Source of the DNA: Caryophanales bacterium UBA4682
GTDB taxonomy: Bacteria; Bacillota_I; Bacilli_A; RFN20; CAG-288
Direction: 5' to 3'
Length of the DNA: 64,000 bases
NCBI GenBank assembly: GCA_002404995.1
Contig: DHKY01000004.1
Location: forward strand, 26,613 to 90,612
Below the pieces are notes generated by a model. The model did not search any database. It was not told the DNA's origin and saw only the letters and a program-made list of their open reading frames with translations. The position numbers and the translations under genes were made by a program. This document shows, one piece after another, positions 52,001 to 61,647 of this stretch (position 1 is the first letter of the stretch; every line of letters starts with the position of its first letter).

Positions 52001-52184
52001 CTGTTCCAGCAAGATTAAGACCTTAGCAATCCCAAGCACTGTGACTTCAATCGGCTATCGTAGCTTCTTATATTGGTCTAATACTCAGACTATTTCCTTC
52101 CCTTGGACCCAGGATCAGGTCCTGAGGACTTTCGGAGATGATTGGTCGAACAGCACAAAGGCTACCATTCAATACCAAGGCTAA
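49035..52184 (+). CDS. large LRR (BspA-type) surface lipoprotein
   Basis: 1049 residues. Lipobox LLAGC at about 16-20; a PTE/Ser-rich stalk (about 25-70); two beta-grasp repeats of the Listeria-Bacteroides (Flg_new) kind near 75-210 (GHWAKKPTVDPTKDHCTFLG, GMVFKGWY); then about 35 BspA-type LRR_5 units (LKKIGDYAF, EEIGDSAF, VKEIGEGAFYEC) to the end. Surface-exposed, typically in adhesion or host contact. A strong AGGAGG precedes the ATG. Followed 8 bp later by a smaller lipoprotein, so an operon. Confidence 0.92.
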   Translation: MKNKKALLSLTSLLMLLAGCSGNPSESVKPSEEPSEINPITARPTETPTVKPTESKPSASSSSSQPQITYYTVTFDLDGGSIIDESMVKPQKVQEGHWAKKPTVDPTKDHCTFLGWFDTLDDTKFSFSQGIRGDVNLKAKWQVNESDKITLHFNPNNGEKEFDVETFLGDYPSIPTPKKEGMVFKGWYVNGEADKRWTGLVVSDLVGKTLIALYEKQSFNYRFEFNDDGETICITGLIKIDTAIVDIPETINGHLVTKIGDKAFQSRISITEINIPKTITDISPKAFMGTRYLQKITVDSANKNYKSRPDGTLFTKDGLTLVCCPNKAYSNSTNTTTYTCPSTLKKIGDYAFYGHGDSGITGIVFNDGLEEIGAFAFYECYAVSNLSFPDTLKKIGDYAFERFTSTTITVNIDWGDGLEEIGDSAFVGVYRKDTLTFPDSLKKIGDYAFTSTEDTPCAITKVNLPASLEYFGNAAFFYGYGIKNITLPDSNPNFKIVDNRLLSKDGTKLYWVPSDTANLIQSGDILTIPSGVTELMPHCLSEARFITSVELPNTLKIIGNDAFHYNYAIQDLDIPNSVETIGDEAFRRMEKLQTITIGNKVKEIGEGAFYECTKLNDVTIPSNVKKIGKEAFSECSSLSDITFNEGLTEIGEKAFALDSKLVEISLPNSLTTIGDSAFSECSGLTTVKFGTGLTSFGSSVFGGSSTSMAKITSRTVKGNGSIGPKVIDNTLISADGKTVYYCSPTFTGTIAIPSGVETINSSAYAYVKATGLNLGSSVKEIGEGAFRSAFDSSSRIVATFPASLEKIDDGAFYFSNLYGATFNEGLKSIGVGAFSSTTLGDVTFPSSLLSINRQAFFYAGISSITFKEGITTIEDEAFLANPGLKGTITLPASLTNLGSGAFTGRNNDFTNGVTEFKVADGSKFAVKDTALYDKGFTKLYAYPSNSAITSITLPETVKEIDSYAFAGAKNLTSVTLNNGLQTIGEYSFACSSKIKTLAIPSTVTSIGYRSFLYWSNTQTISFPWTQDQVLRTFGDDWSNSTKATIQYQG

Positions 52185-52192
52185 TCTTCAAA

Positions 52193-53392
52193 ATGAAAAA
52201 ATCCAAATTTTCCTTATTCCTCATTCCGATGCTGCTTGTTGCTTGCAACAAGCCGGCATCGGATTCTAATTCCGGCTCTTCCGAATCTGTTATTCATCCG
52301 GATATTTCAGAAAACACATTGAAAGGACTCGTTGTCAATGCTCCCGGCAGAGAAGACGAAATCTACGAAAGTGTTTCCGGTGATGCCACTGCGCCGAGTC
52401 ATCCAGTCATCAAAGGACAGCTGTTCAAAGGCTGGTACACAGAACGTACTGGCGGCGAGAAGTGGGACTTTGCTTCTGGCAAAGAAACGCCAAGTGTCCT
52501 TTATGCACAGTGGGAGGACTTCAGCAATAAGACCGATACAGAATATCTTGATGCCTTCATTTCACTCTTAAAAGACCTTTCCGGAACCGTTAATCATACT
52601 GTTGGCGATAGTTCCTATAGTGTCCAGTACGCTACCGCTTCCCAAGTATTCACTGGTTCCAATGGCTTTGTCTCTGACCGGTATGAAAACGGATTCGTTC
52701 AGACAAAAAACTACTCTCCTTACTATGCAGAGAACGACTATCAGGTCAAACCAGAGGATAAAGGCAAAACAGCCGAACAGGTCAACACCGAAAACTACTT
52801 TTCCTTGGTGGAAGACTCTTATACAGACGATGCCGTCTACACTATCACTCAGTACAATAAGGGCTTCCAGCAATACGATGCCAGCCGAAAAGACGGCTAT
52901 GAAAAAACCGGAAAGGTCACTGCGGAACAGGCATCCAGCTATCTTGACATTTCCTTCGCCAGCTATTTCTTAGGCTATCCAAGTCAGCTTTTATCTTCGA
53001 TGAAATCCGGCCACGAATTCTATCGTGCAGAAACCGATAGCGAAGACCAGGATAAAGAAGGAGACTTCTATTATTTCGACCAGGTCGATCCAACCACCAT
53101 CGATCCTTGGGATAAGAAAGGTGCTAATTTCGAAATCGGCTATGCAATCTCCACTCAGTCCGGTGACTACCTCTGGACAGACTATTACAGGGCAAGCGCC
53201 GGTATCGCCTTCAAAGATGGAAAGATCGCCCATTGCACTGTCGAAAAAGTCAATGCAGTTCTCCTCAACAACGAAGCACAGATGGCTTCTAACAGGAACA
53301 GCTTCTATGATTTCTACCAAGGAGACTATGCCACCCGTGCCTACAACGGAACAAAGCTTGATTATCATAACTTTGAGCAGTACGAAGACTAG
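52193..53392 (+). CDS. surface lipoprotein with one Flg_new-like repeat
   Basis: 399 residues from the ATG at 52193, which follows the LRR gene by 8 bp; a longer in-frame start overlaps that gene and is less likely because the signal peptide starts MKKSKFSLF. Lipobox LLVAC (about 14-18). A single repeat ending GWYTERTGGEKWDF, LYAQWEDF near residues 85-110; the remaining 280 residues are unrecognised and rich in Tyr/Asp. Probably cotranscribed with the LRR protein and joined to it at the surface (inference). Confidence 0.85.
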   Translation: MKKSKFSLFLIPMLLVACNKPASDSNSGSSESVIHPDISENTLKGLVVNAPGREDEIYESVSGDATAPSHPVIKGQLFKGWYTERTGGEKWDFASGKETPSVLYAQWEDFSNKTDTEYLDAFISLLKDLSGTVNHTVGDSSYSVQYATASQVFTGSNGFVSDRYENGFVQTKNYSPYYAENDYQVKPEDKGKTAEQVNTENYFSLVEDSYTDDAVYTITQYNKGFQQYDASRKDGYEKTGKVTAEQASSYLDISFASYFLGYPSQLLSSMKSGHEFYRAETDSEDQDKEGDFYYFDQVDPTTIDPWDKKGANFEIGYAISTQSGDYLWTDYYRASAGIAFKDGKIAHCTVEKVNAVLLNNEAQMASNRNSFYDFYQGDYATRAYNGTKLDYHNFEQYED

Positions 53393-53424
53393 TTCTTCTT
53401 TAATTCCTTTAATTTCACAAACAA

Positions 53425-53456
53425 AAAACCTCTCGCCGTAGCGAGAGGTTTTCTTT
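53425..53456. terminator. bidirectional terminator
   Basis: AAAACCTCTCGC (53425-53436), CGTA, GCGAGAGGTTTT (53441-53452), shared by two convergent lipoprotein genes. Confidence 0.93.
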
Positions 53457-53468
53457 TCCTTAAGAATC

Positions 53469-56400
53469 TTATTTTACAACGTTGAATGTTCCGCTCTTCC
53501 TAGTAGTGAAGCCAGCAACATCAATCGTTTCAGAGAAACTGAATGTATTGTGTTCTTCATCAAGGGAGAGCTTGAGTGTTTTTCCTTTTAATTCAAAGGA
53601 AAGGATATTGTCTGTGATGGCGTAATCAACGTCGTTTGCCTGAATATTGTTTCCACCTAGAGGCTTAGCTGAAGTACATCCATATCCAACAGATGTAGAG
53701 AGCTTCAACTCCGTGGCGGAGAAGACAATAGCCATTGGTTCATCATAACTATCATAGCTTTCCTCGTCATAGCTTGACCTAGCATCCGAAGAATAGAACG
53801 TCTTTCCGGCAAGCCAAGCAGGAACAACTGATTCAACTTCTTCTTTGTAGGTATAGGTACCTTCGCCTAAAGTGACGATATAGGTCGTATCACCAGCCGT
53901 AACAGTAAGAGTCTTATCCTCGTTAACCACATAGGTAACAGCAGTATCACCCAACTTACCAGAACCTTTGCCATCAAGTACAAGATTGCCTAAGGTTTCA
54001 TTGGTATAGGTACCAGTTAAGCCATCAAGTACGCCGACCTTGCCTTCGTTATTTAACAGGCTGAATACCTTTTCAGCAGATTCCTGGAAGGTAAAGGAAA
54101 TTCCATCCGTAGTGAACTTATCATCAGAAATAGTTCCCCAATGGAAGTCCTTCCCATCGAAATAGACAGAAGACACGACCTTATCCTGGCTTGTTCCAGA
54201 GATAGAAGCAACAAATGCAGTCTTGTCTCCGATATTCTTGAATTCGATATGACTAGAATAGGAAGCATCCGGATCAGAACTCATCAGATAGTAATCATTA
54301 GCATAGCTCATGACAAAGGCCTTCTTATCCGGAGATAGAGAGAGCAAAGTACGGGAAGTAGAAGTAAACTGGCCTTTTTCGTTGAAAGATCCCGGATTCG
54401 CATAGGAAGAAGCTACTTTAGAAGTAAAGTCATTAAGCAGATGCCACTCGGTAAAGTCGTTATCACCGGCAATCTTAGCACCATAGAAGTCGCCAACGAC
54501 ATAATCCACAGAAGTATAGGTATTGCCATCGAGCTTCAGGAAGAAATCCTTGCCCTCAATCGTCAACGCCCTATAATCGCCGCTAAGAATATAGGAGCCT
54601 TCCTTTGTCACATCATCCTTGACTAAGGTAGCCTTACCAAATCCATCGAGGGTAAGTGATCCATCATCACCAGTATAAGTTCCGTTTTTCACCTCATAAG
54701 AAGCAAGAACGCCATCCTTATTCTGGAAGTATCCAAGTGAGGATTCTCCTTCCTTGATTTCGAAGATTGCGCCTTTGGTGCTGATAGAGGACTCTTTCTT
54801 AAATTCTACGGTCACATTCTTGACTGACCTATTGCTTCCGGATTTCACGACGAATCCATAGATGGTACGGGTTCCATCACCAATCTCAGCAAGGCTCCTG
54901 TTTGCATTATAAGTAGAAGAATTATCAAGGATAATATTCTTAGCTGTCAAAGAAGATGCATGTGAGAGATAGAAGTGGACATTCGTAACGCTAGCAGAAT
55001 AACTCTTCTGCTCATTGACGTAAATCAGTCCGGAATCGAAGTATCCGGATTTATAGGAATAGCTTCCATAGTTCAAAGTAAAGGTCTTTGCAGTTTCGTT
55101 ATAGTCAGACCTAGTAACATCAGAATAACCAAGCTTACCCTTTCCGATTTGACTTAGAGTAAGAGATTCCGTAGAAATAGAGCTGTAATCCTTGTAGATT
55201 CCAGCATGGGTACCAAGCAGTAAACTATCCTCTTTCAGTACCATTTCTCCTTCTGTTACTTCAATCTTAACACCAAATTCATCGTTGGAAGGAGTAGTAG
55301 CGTTAGAAGCATAATAGCCATCGCTATTAAGTGTCCTTTCGGAACCAGAGTCATATTTTGTTCGCTTCGTTTTCCTTGTATCAACCGCATATTCTTTTCC
55401 GTCATCTCCTTTTGTGGCTGTGGCTTTGACAAAGACATGATCTTTATAAGTGATTCCCTGAGCGGTAATTGGAGTATAAGTCTTCGTTTCATCATCATAG
55501 GTAAAGGCAGAAAGCGTAATATGTTCTGAATTGACAAGAGTGACCGGATAGTAATGAACCTTGGAAACTACTTTGACCGTAACCGCATGGGTAGGCATAA
55601 CGAAGGAATAGGAAGCTTGTTCAGCATCATAAGCAGCTTCCACTCCATCAACTAAGATCTTATCGACCAAATATTCATCGTTTCCTTTTGCACTAAGGGT
55701 AACCGTCGAACCATAAACAGCGTATTCTGGACAAGTTACAGCAGAAGCCTTGATCTTATCGCCATCGCCTTCCACTTTGATGGCAAAAACAGAAGCAACA
55801 GTCTTACGTTCAATCACAACAGCATAATCCGGCCTGATGAAGGAATAAGATCCATCTTCCTCTTTCGTCACATCCAGGACAGTGGCTTCTTCGCCTTCCT
55901 TGTAGACTTTGACATCACCGGCGAACTCGACACCTTCCTCCAGAGAAAGACGGAAAGTGACCTTATCTCCTTTTGCAGCAGAGGTCGGACCGGAAACAAC
56001 CGCACCATCTCCAGATTTATCGACAATAGCATACTTAGCAGCAGCGGCAGTCAAGGTAGTTGTGATATCAATATCCTTTCCAGGCTGAGCAAAAGTTCCC
56101 TGGAAAGTCTTAAGGGAGGCATCGCCGACAGCTGTCCTCTCAACATCGGCTTCACCTGCTTTAACAACCGGAGAAACCTTGTTCGGATCGGCAATCGACA
56201 CACGAACAGTGATAATAGCACCCTTCTTCGCACTGGTAGAAGAAACTGCGACAGTAGCGCCTGCTACTTGAATGACATTATTTGCATAGGTCTTGTCTGC
56301 GGTGATAGCTGAAATCTTCACAGCATGCTTTGGCCTGACAAAGGAATAGACACCGTTTTCATCCGGATCCAAAGTGTTTTCACCGTCAATAGTAACGTAA

Positions 56401-56763
56401 CTTAAGACCTTCTCTGCTGCTAAAGTAACAGAGAAAGAGACTTTCTCACCTTCCTCGGCCTTGCTCGGAAGAGAGGAAATCGTAGCGCCCTCACCCGCTT
56501 CCACAGAAAGATCATATTTTTCAGCTTCCACCGATACAGATTCTGTTGGTTTCACTGTCGGATTCTCAGTAGGCTTTTCTGTCGGAGCTTCGGTAGGAGT
56601 CTCCGTCGGCTTAACAGTTGGGTTTTTCTGTTGGTTTAACAGTTGGTGCAGGTTCCGTGACAGATGGCTGAACCGTAGAAGAATCGCTCGGTAATTCATG
56701 ATGGCAGGATGCCAACATGAGAACACTCAACAAAGACAAACCGACTTTTGCGCTTTTTTTCAT
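53469..56763 (-). CDS. large surface lipoprotein, frameshifted in its N-terminal stalk
   Basis: The main frame (open to 56726) encodes over 1060 residues but lacks a signal. A start in another frame, at 56763 behind AAAGAGGT, encodes MKKSAKVGLSLLSVLMLASC, a proper lipoprotein signal, and reads through a PTVKPTEKP stalk until a stop after C3. Removing one base from the A5C3 run at 56620-56627 joins TEKP to TVKPTETP, restoring one protein of about 1098 residues. After the PTE stalk come repeats of about 75-80 residues with patterns like EEGEKVSFSVTLA and GVYSFVRPKHAV, and a long beta-like region. Either a true loss of function, a phase-variable gene or an assembly error. Confidence 0.75.
56620..56627 (-). 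other. frameshift site in homopolymer A5C3
   Basis: Minus strand AAAAACCC inside a PTVKPTE-type repeat. With one base fewer the signal-peptide frame and the main frame join seamlessly. Confidence 0.75.
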
Positions 56764-56920
56764 TCTTTATACCTCTTTCTTTTAGCAAAACAAGAAGAAA
56801 TTATATGATTATGATAGTTGATGTTCACCAATAAAACAACATAAAACCAAAGAGAGGCAAAAGAAAAAGCACTCCTTTCCGTCTTTTTCAAGACAGATTG
56901 GAATGCGATTTTCCTAGAAA

Positions 56921-58951
56921 TCAGTCGTCCTGTTTTTCAATGGCGTTACCAGTATAAAGCTGATAATATTTGCCTTTTTCAGCAAGAAGCTGCTCATGAT
57001 TGCCCCGTTCGATGATTCGTCCGTTTTCAAGAACCCTGATAACATCTGCATTCTTGATAGTAGAAAGACGATGGGCAATGACAAAGACAGTACGTCCTTT
57101 CCTGATTCCGTCCCTTCCTTTCTGGACCATAGCTTCCGTACGAGAGTCAATGGAAGAAGTGGCTTCATCGAGAATCAGAACCGGCGGATTAGCAACAGCC
57201 GCTCTGGCGATGGCAAGCAGCTGACGTTGGCCTTGGGAGAGTCCAGAGCCAGAATCCTTCAACCTGGTATTGTATCCATCCGGGAGCTGGGAAATGAAGG
57301 TATCGGCATTGGCAAGCTTCGCGGCTGCCACGACTTCCTCATCGGTTGCATCCAGTTTTCCGTAACGGATGTTTTCCCTTACGGTTCCGGTGAAGAGCTT
57401 CGTATCCTGGAAGACCCTGCCTAAGGAACGACGCAAATCGGATTTCTTAATCTTGTTGATATTGATATCGTCATATCGGATCTTACCATCGGCAATATCA
57501 TAGAAACGATTGAGAAGATTCGTGATAGTCGTCTTACCAGCACCGGTAGGACCGACAAAGGCGACCTTCTGTCCCGGCTTCGCATAGAGAGTGATATCGT
57601 GGAGAACAATCTTCTCCTTAGTATAACCAAAGTCGACATGGTCAAGGGTAATGTCGCCCTTCAGCCAGGTATAGCTCGTCGGAGTGTTGTCCTTATGTGG
57701 ATGTTTCCATGCCCACCTTCCGGTACGTTCCGTAGTTTCGACCGGATTTCCGTTCTCGTCTTTCTTGGCGTTGACAAGTTCGACATAGCCTTCATCGACC
57801 TCTGCCTTTTCATCAATGAGGGAGAAGATACGTCCGGAACCGGCAAGAGCAAGAGAAATGGAGTTCAATTGCTGGCTGATCTGGCCAATCGGCTGAACAA
57901 AGGCCTTGGAATACCTAAGGAACGAGGAGATGATACCGATTGTGTAGAATCCATAGATGTTAGAAGAAGAGAACAGGTGGATAGCACGGACATTATAGAT
58001 CATCCTCCTGCCTCCGATGAAGGCGATGATCGCATACTGGAGGTTCCCTAACTGGTTGATCATCGGCCTTAACGTATTGGCATAACGGTTTGCTTTGACT
58101 GCATCATTGTAGAGTTCTTCGTTATGCTTCGAGAATCCTTCGACATTTTCTTTTTCGTGATTGAAGACCTTGATGACCTTCTGGCCGGAAATCCTTTCCT
58201 CGATGTATCCGTTGATCTTTCCGAGTTCATCCTGCTGAGCACGGAAGTAAAGCCCGGAATGGGAAGCAAAGTAACGGCTAAGGAAGAACCTGATGAAGGC
58301 AAAGGCAATGACAAGGATGGTCCTATAGATATCTGTTCCGATCCTCCTGACTAAGCAAAGGGTCCTAGAGACAAGAGAAGAGAAGGACATCGGAATAGCA
58401 CGGGCTAACCTTTCACGGAGAGCATCGACATCGTTAGAATAGACAGACCTGATATCACCATGGGTATGCTGATCAAAATAGGAAACTGGAAGATCAAGCC
58501 TATGGGAGAACCTTTCATCACGGATAATCTTCTGCACACCCTGAGCGATTTTTGCCCTTCCATAGTTATAGAAGAAACCGCCGAGGATACCGACAACGAA
58601 GATGGCGCCTAGTACAAGCCTGGCCTGGTTGAAACTCAGGTTCCAGAACCGAAGAGAGGAGAATGCAGCCTTAGGATCGAGCTGAAAGACTACTTTTCCG
58701 CCTTCCCTTAACGGATTACCCGTAGAAGGATCGATAACGAAGATAGATGGTGTCAGATACTTATCAATCAGAATATTTCCGACAAAGTAGCTCCCGGCAA
58801 CTGATGCGAATGCTGAGAAGAGAATTGAGATACAGACACCAAGGAAAAGCCAAGGATAGTATTTAAAGACATAAGAGAGAAGACGTTTGGCTGGATGTTT
58901 TTCCGAAACCTGCATGGAATTCGGCCTTATTGCTTTAGTCCGCTTTGACAT
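56921..58951 (-). CDS. ABC exporter subunit with intact catalytic site
   Basis: 676 residues: six membrane segments, then ATPase. Walker A GPTGAGKTT, signature LSQGQRQLLAIARA, Walker B LILDEATSSID with the catalytic Glu. LSQGQ and this Glu are typical of the consensus-site half of heterodimeric exporters (TM288/BmrD type). The ATG at 58951 is preferred over a GTG at 58960 since AGGAGGAGG lies 8 nt before it. Overlaps the partner gene by 17 nt. Probably a multidrug or lipid exporter under the MarR regulator upstream. Confidence 0.95.
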   Translation of the reverse strand: MSKRTKAIRPNSMQVSEKHPAKRLLSYVFKYYPWLFLGVCISILFSAFASVAGSYFVGNILIDKYLTPSIFVIDPSTGNPLREGGKVVFQLDPKAAFSSLRFWNLSFNQARLVLGAIFVVGILGGFFYNYGRAKIAQGVQKIIRDERFSHRLDLPVSYFDQHTHGDIRSVYSNDVDALRERLARAIPMSFSSLVSRTLCLVRRIGTDIYRTILVIAFAFIRFFLSRYFASHSGLYFRAQQDELGKINGYIEERISGQKVIKVFNHEKENVEGFSKHNEELYNDAVKANRYANTLRPMINQLGNLQYAIIAFIGGRRMIYNVRAIHLFSSSNIYGFYTIGIISSFLRYSKAFVQPIGQISQQLNSISLALAGSGRIFSLIDEKAEVDEGYVELVNAKKDENGNPVETTERTGRWAWKHPHKDNTPTSYTWLKGDITLDHVDFGYTKEKIVLHDITLYAKPGQKVAFVGPTGAGKTTITNLLNRFYDIADGKIRYDDININKIKKSDLRRSLGRVFQDTKLFTGTVRENIRYGKLDATDEEVVAAAKLANADTFISQLPDGYNTRLKDSGSGLSQGQRQLLAIARAAVANPPVLILDEATSSIDSRTEAMVQKGRDGIRKGRTVFVIAHRLSTIKNADVIRVLENGRIIERGNHEQLLAEKGKYYQLYTGNAIEKQDD

Positions 58952-60686
58952 CGAAATCACCTCCTCCTAACTGAGACTCATAAAGTTCTTTGTAAACAGG
59001 GCAGTTCTGCCTTAATTCATCATTGTTGCCTTGAGCAACAATCTTGCCTCCGGCATCCCTGACGATGATAGTCTGGCAATCACGGATAGATAAGACACGC
59101 TGAGCAATGATGAACTTAGTGACATCATTCCGTTCCTTAGCCAATCCTTCACGGATCAAGCTATCGGTATGCGTATCACAGGCACTTGTAGAATCATCGA
59201 GAATCAGGATTTTCGGATTCTTCAATAAAGCACGTGCGATACAAAGACGCTGCTTCTGGCCGCCGGAGACATTGTTGCCTCCTTCGACTAACCTAGTATC
59301 GAGACCTTTAGGGAAACGTTTAAGGAACTCGCTTGCCTGGGCAAGATCACAGGCTTTCCTGATTTCTTCATCCGTGGCACTTTCGTTTCCCCACTTCAGA
59401 TTCTCACGGATTGTTCCAGTGAATAATGTGTTCTTCTGAAGAACGACTGCGACAGCATCACGAAGTCTGGCAACATCGTATTCCTTGACATTGTGTCCAG
59501 CAACAAGGACCTCGCCTTCCGTAGCATCATAAAGACGGGCAATCAAGGAAATCAATGTCGTCTTACTTGAGCCAGTCGGTCCGATAATACCAACGGTTTC
59601 CCCGGATTTGAAATGGAGATTGACGTTTTCAAGGACATTCTTTCCCTTTCCATAGCTGAAAGAGACGTTCTTGAACTCGACTTCGCCGTTATCAACATCC
59701 CTAATCGGATTTGAAGGAGAAACAATATCAGACTGTTCATCCAGGATTTCAACACAGCGTTCTGCACTATTACGAGAAATGATGATCCTGACATAAATCT
59801 GAGAAACCATCATCAGCGACCTGAGAATCATCCTGATATAAGTGAATAAAGTCGTTAACTGTGTAATCTGGAGAGAAGTATTTCCGCTTTCAACAATCTT
59901 CTTCGCACCAAAATAGGAAATGAACCTCCTAGTTCCATAGACAGCCAAGTTCCTGACTGGACCATTGAAGGCCAGACGATATTCCGCTTTGATATAGTTT
60001 GAATAGATACCGGAAGAAATCTTCTTGAATTTGCTGGTGTGATATTCTTTCCGATCAAAAGATTTGATGACCCGGATGCCATCGACATCTTCCTGGACAT
60101 CCTGGTTCAAGTCATCATAGGTATCGAAAATCTTAATAAATAGTTTATGAGCAGAGTTTGCGATAATAATCAAGACCAGAAGCAGAACCGGGATGACAAT
60201 AAGGAAAACCCAAGCAAGGCTAGGTGCAGTGACGAAAGACCTGATCCTAGCGAAGATCATCCTTAAAGGAGCACGGATGACCCTGCGGAGGATCATCATA
60301 AAGGAAAACTGGATATTGGCCCTATCCGTGGTCCTACGGGTAACAATCGATGAAGTAGAGAACTTATCGATGTTCTTAAAAGAATAGGTCTGGACTTTTT
60401 CGTACCTCCCCTGACGAAGGTTCTTTCCAAATCCGGCAGCAGCCGAAGCGGACCAGTAGCCAGCGAATATACCCGCAGCTGCAGCAAGGATAGCCCTACC
60501 TGCAATAATGCCTGTCCACCTTCCGATTTCAGAGGCAGAATTGTCCTGTACACCTGCCAGAAGATACTGGAGGAAAAAAGCGACAAGAATCTCAAGCCTT
60601 GCTTCCAAAGAGACAGAAACCCAAGTAAATATCGTATCCTTCCAATAGCCATGCATGAATGTGACAAGTCGTTTAATGGTGTTCAT
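58935..60686 (-). CDS. ABC exporter subunit with degenerate catalytic site
   Basis: 583 residues: six membrane segments, then ATPase. Signature VSGGQKQR. The Walker B reads LILDDSTSACD, with Asp for the catalytic Glu, as in the degenerate half of heterodimeric exporters (TM287/BmrC). In addition Walker A is GPTGSSKTT, where the Gly before Lys is Ser, which is unusual. The ATG follows AAAGGAG and overlaps the MarR gene by 14 nt. Partner of the 676-residue subunit. Confidence 0.95.
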   Translation of the reverse strand: MNTIKRLVTFMHGYWKDTIFTWVSVSLEARLEILVAFFLQYLLAGVQDNSASEIGRWTGIIAGRAILAAAAGIFAGYWSASAAAGFGKNLRQGRYEKVQTYSFKNIDKFSTSSIVTRRTTDRANIQFSFMMILRRVIRAPLRMIFARIRSFVTAPSLAWVFLIVIPVLLLVLIIIANSAHKLFIKIFDTYDDLNQDVQEDVDGIRVIKSFDRKEYHTSKFKKISSGIYSNYIKAEYRLAFNGPVRNLAVYGTRRFISYFGAKKIVESGNTSLQITQLTTLFTYIRMILRSLMMVSQIYVRIIISRNSAERCVEILDEQSDIVSPSNPIRDVDNGEVEFKNVSFSYGKGKNVLENVNLHFKSGETVGIIGPTGSSKTTLISLIARLYDATEGEVLVAGHNVKEYDVARLRDAVAVVLQKNTLFTGTIRENLKWGNESATDEEIRKACDLAQASEFLKRFPKGLDTRLVEGGNNVSGGQKQRLCIARALLKNPKILILDDSTSACDTHTDSLIREGLAKERNDVTKFIIAQRVLSIRDCQTIIVRDAGGKIVAQGNNDELRQNCPVYKELYESQLGGGDFDVKAD

Positions 60687-61137
60687 TTTTTAATCTCCTT
60701 TCATCTTCTTCCCTATTATCTAATATATGGTTCAAGACTTTAAGCGTAGTTTGTTTTTCTTCCTCAGATATTCCTTTTTCAAGGGTATCCGTCAACCAGA
60801 TAAAGAATTCCGTATAAGGAACACAGGATTCTTTTCCTCTTTGTGTCAGTGCAATTCTTTTAAATTTTCTATTATTTTCCTCAACTTCCCTAGTCAGCAA
60901 GCCTTTCTTTTCCCTGTTCTTAAGGGAAGAAGAGACAGTCGCTTTAGAAAGATGGAATTTTTCCTGCAGGTCCTTAGCACTGGCACCAGGATGTTCATAA
61001 AGATAGAAAATCAGGTTTCCTTCATTTCCTTGTGTAAGAAGATTTCTCTCCTTCCTTTTTCGGTTAATAAAGGCCCCGATCTTACTTGAAGTCCTATGAA
61101 TCCTAGATCCTAAAATATTACTGTTAATACAAGACAT
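60673..61137 (-). CDS. MarR-family transcriptional regulator
   Basis: 154 residues. Winged helix with GASAKDLQEKFHLSKATVSS as the DNA-reading helix-turn-helix (about 55-74) and GLLTREVEENNRKFKRIALT as the wing. Heads an operon with two exporter genes, so it probably represses them and itself and releases on drug binding. A palindrome lies just before the gene. The start codon has no clear ribosome site. Confidence 0.92.
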   Translation of the reverse strand: MSCINSNILGSRIHRTSSKIGAFINRKRKERNLLTQGNEGNLIFYLYEHPGASAKDLQEKFHLSKATVSSSLKNREKKGLLTREVEENNRKFKRIALTQRGKESCVPYTEFFIWLTDTLEKGISEEEKQTTLKVLNHILDNREEDERRLKNEHH

Positions 61138-61145
61138 AAATTTTG

Positions 61146-61171
61146 GTTCGCATACGAACTAAACAATTATA
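61146..61171 (-). promoter_or_regulatory. candidate promoter and operator of the MarR-ABC operon
   Basis: Minus strand TATAAT at 61171-61166, followed by the palindrome GTTCG-N4-CGAAC (61159-61146), about 10 nt before the ATG at 61137. The position is ideal for autorepression. Confidence 0.6.
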
Positions 61172-61647
61172 AGCAGGCAATACTGAAAAAGATAGTCTTT
61201 TTTCCTGTAAGGCGTTACACGATTAAATTAACATTCCAAAAATAACCACGTCATTATAAAAATGAGGGAGTTTCCCTAAGAAAACGCCATTTTTATGTTT
61301 TTGATATCGAAATATATCGCTGTTAGTACCCATCTAATGATTGGTAAGCATTGAACAAAGAAAAGAGAATATATTGTTACAGCCGCTCAATACGAAAAAT
61401 GATTCCTTTCTTTATTCAATTAAATACCCATAAATCCGTCAGGTCTTATCAAGTGAAAATGGGAGAAGTTTCATCCAAGCATGTCAACAATAAAAAGGTG
61501 CAAATATCCTAAAGACACTCAAAATCAAAACAGACATTTGCTTAAACAAGATCTTTTTCTACGAATTAGGCAAACGAACATCCACCACCTCAGAAGAAAA
61601 AATCGATAATCTTACCAATACTTTTGTTCTTTCGTTATTTTTTCAAT
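61172..61647. other. intergenic region, no confident gene
   Basis: About 475 bp, AT-rich, with several stop codons in all frames. One start-less frame around 61533-61640 spells a short helix-turn-helix-like stretch (IFFYELGKRTSTTSEEKIDNL), possibly a relic. Nothing else is seen. Confidence 0.4.

Noticed and set aside
61533..61640. HTH-like stretch in the gap before the 161-residue gene
   Set aside because: No start codon and only a short resemblance; frame soon enters the antisense of the next gene. Too weak to call a pseudogene.
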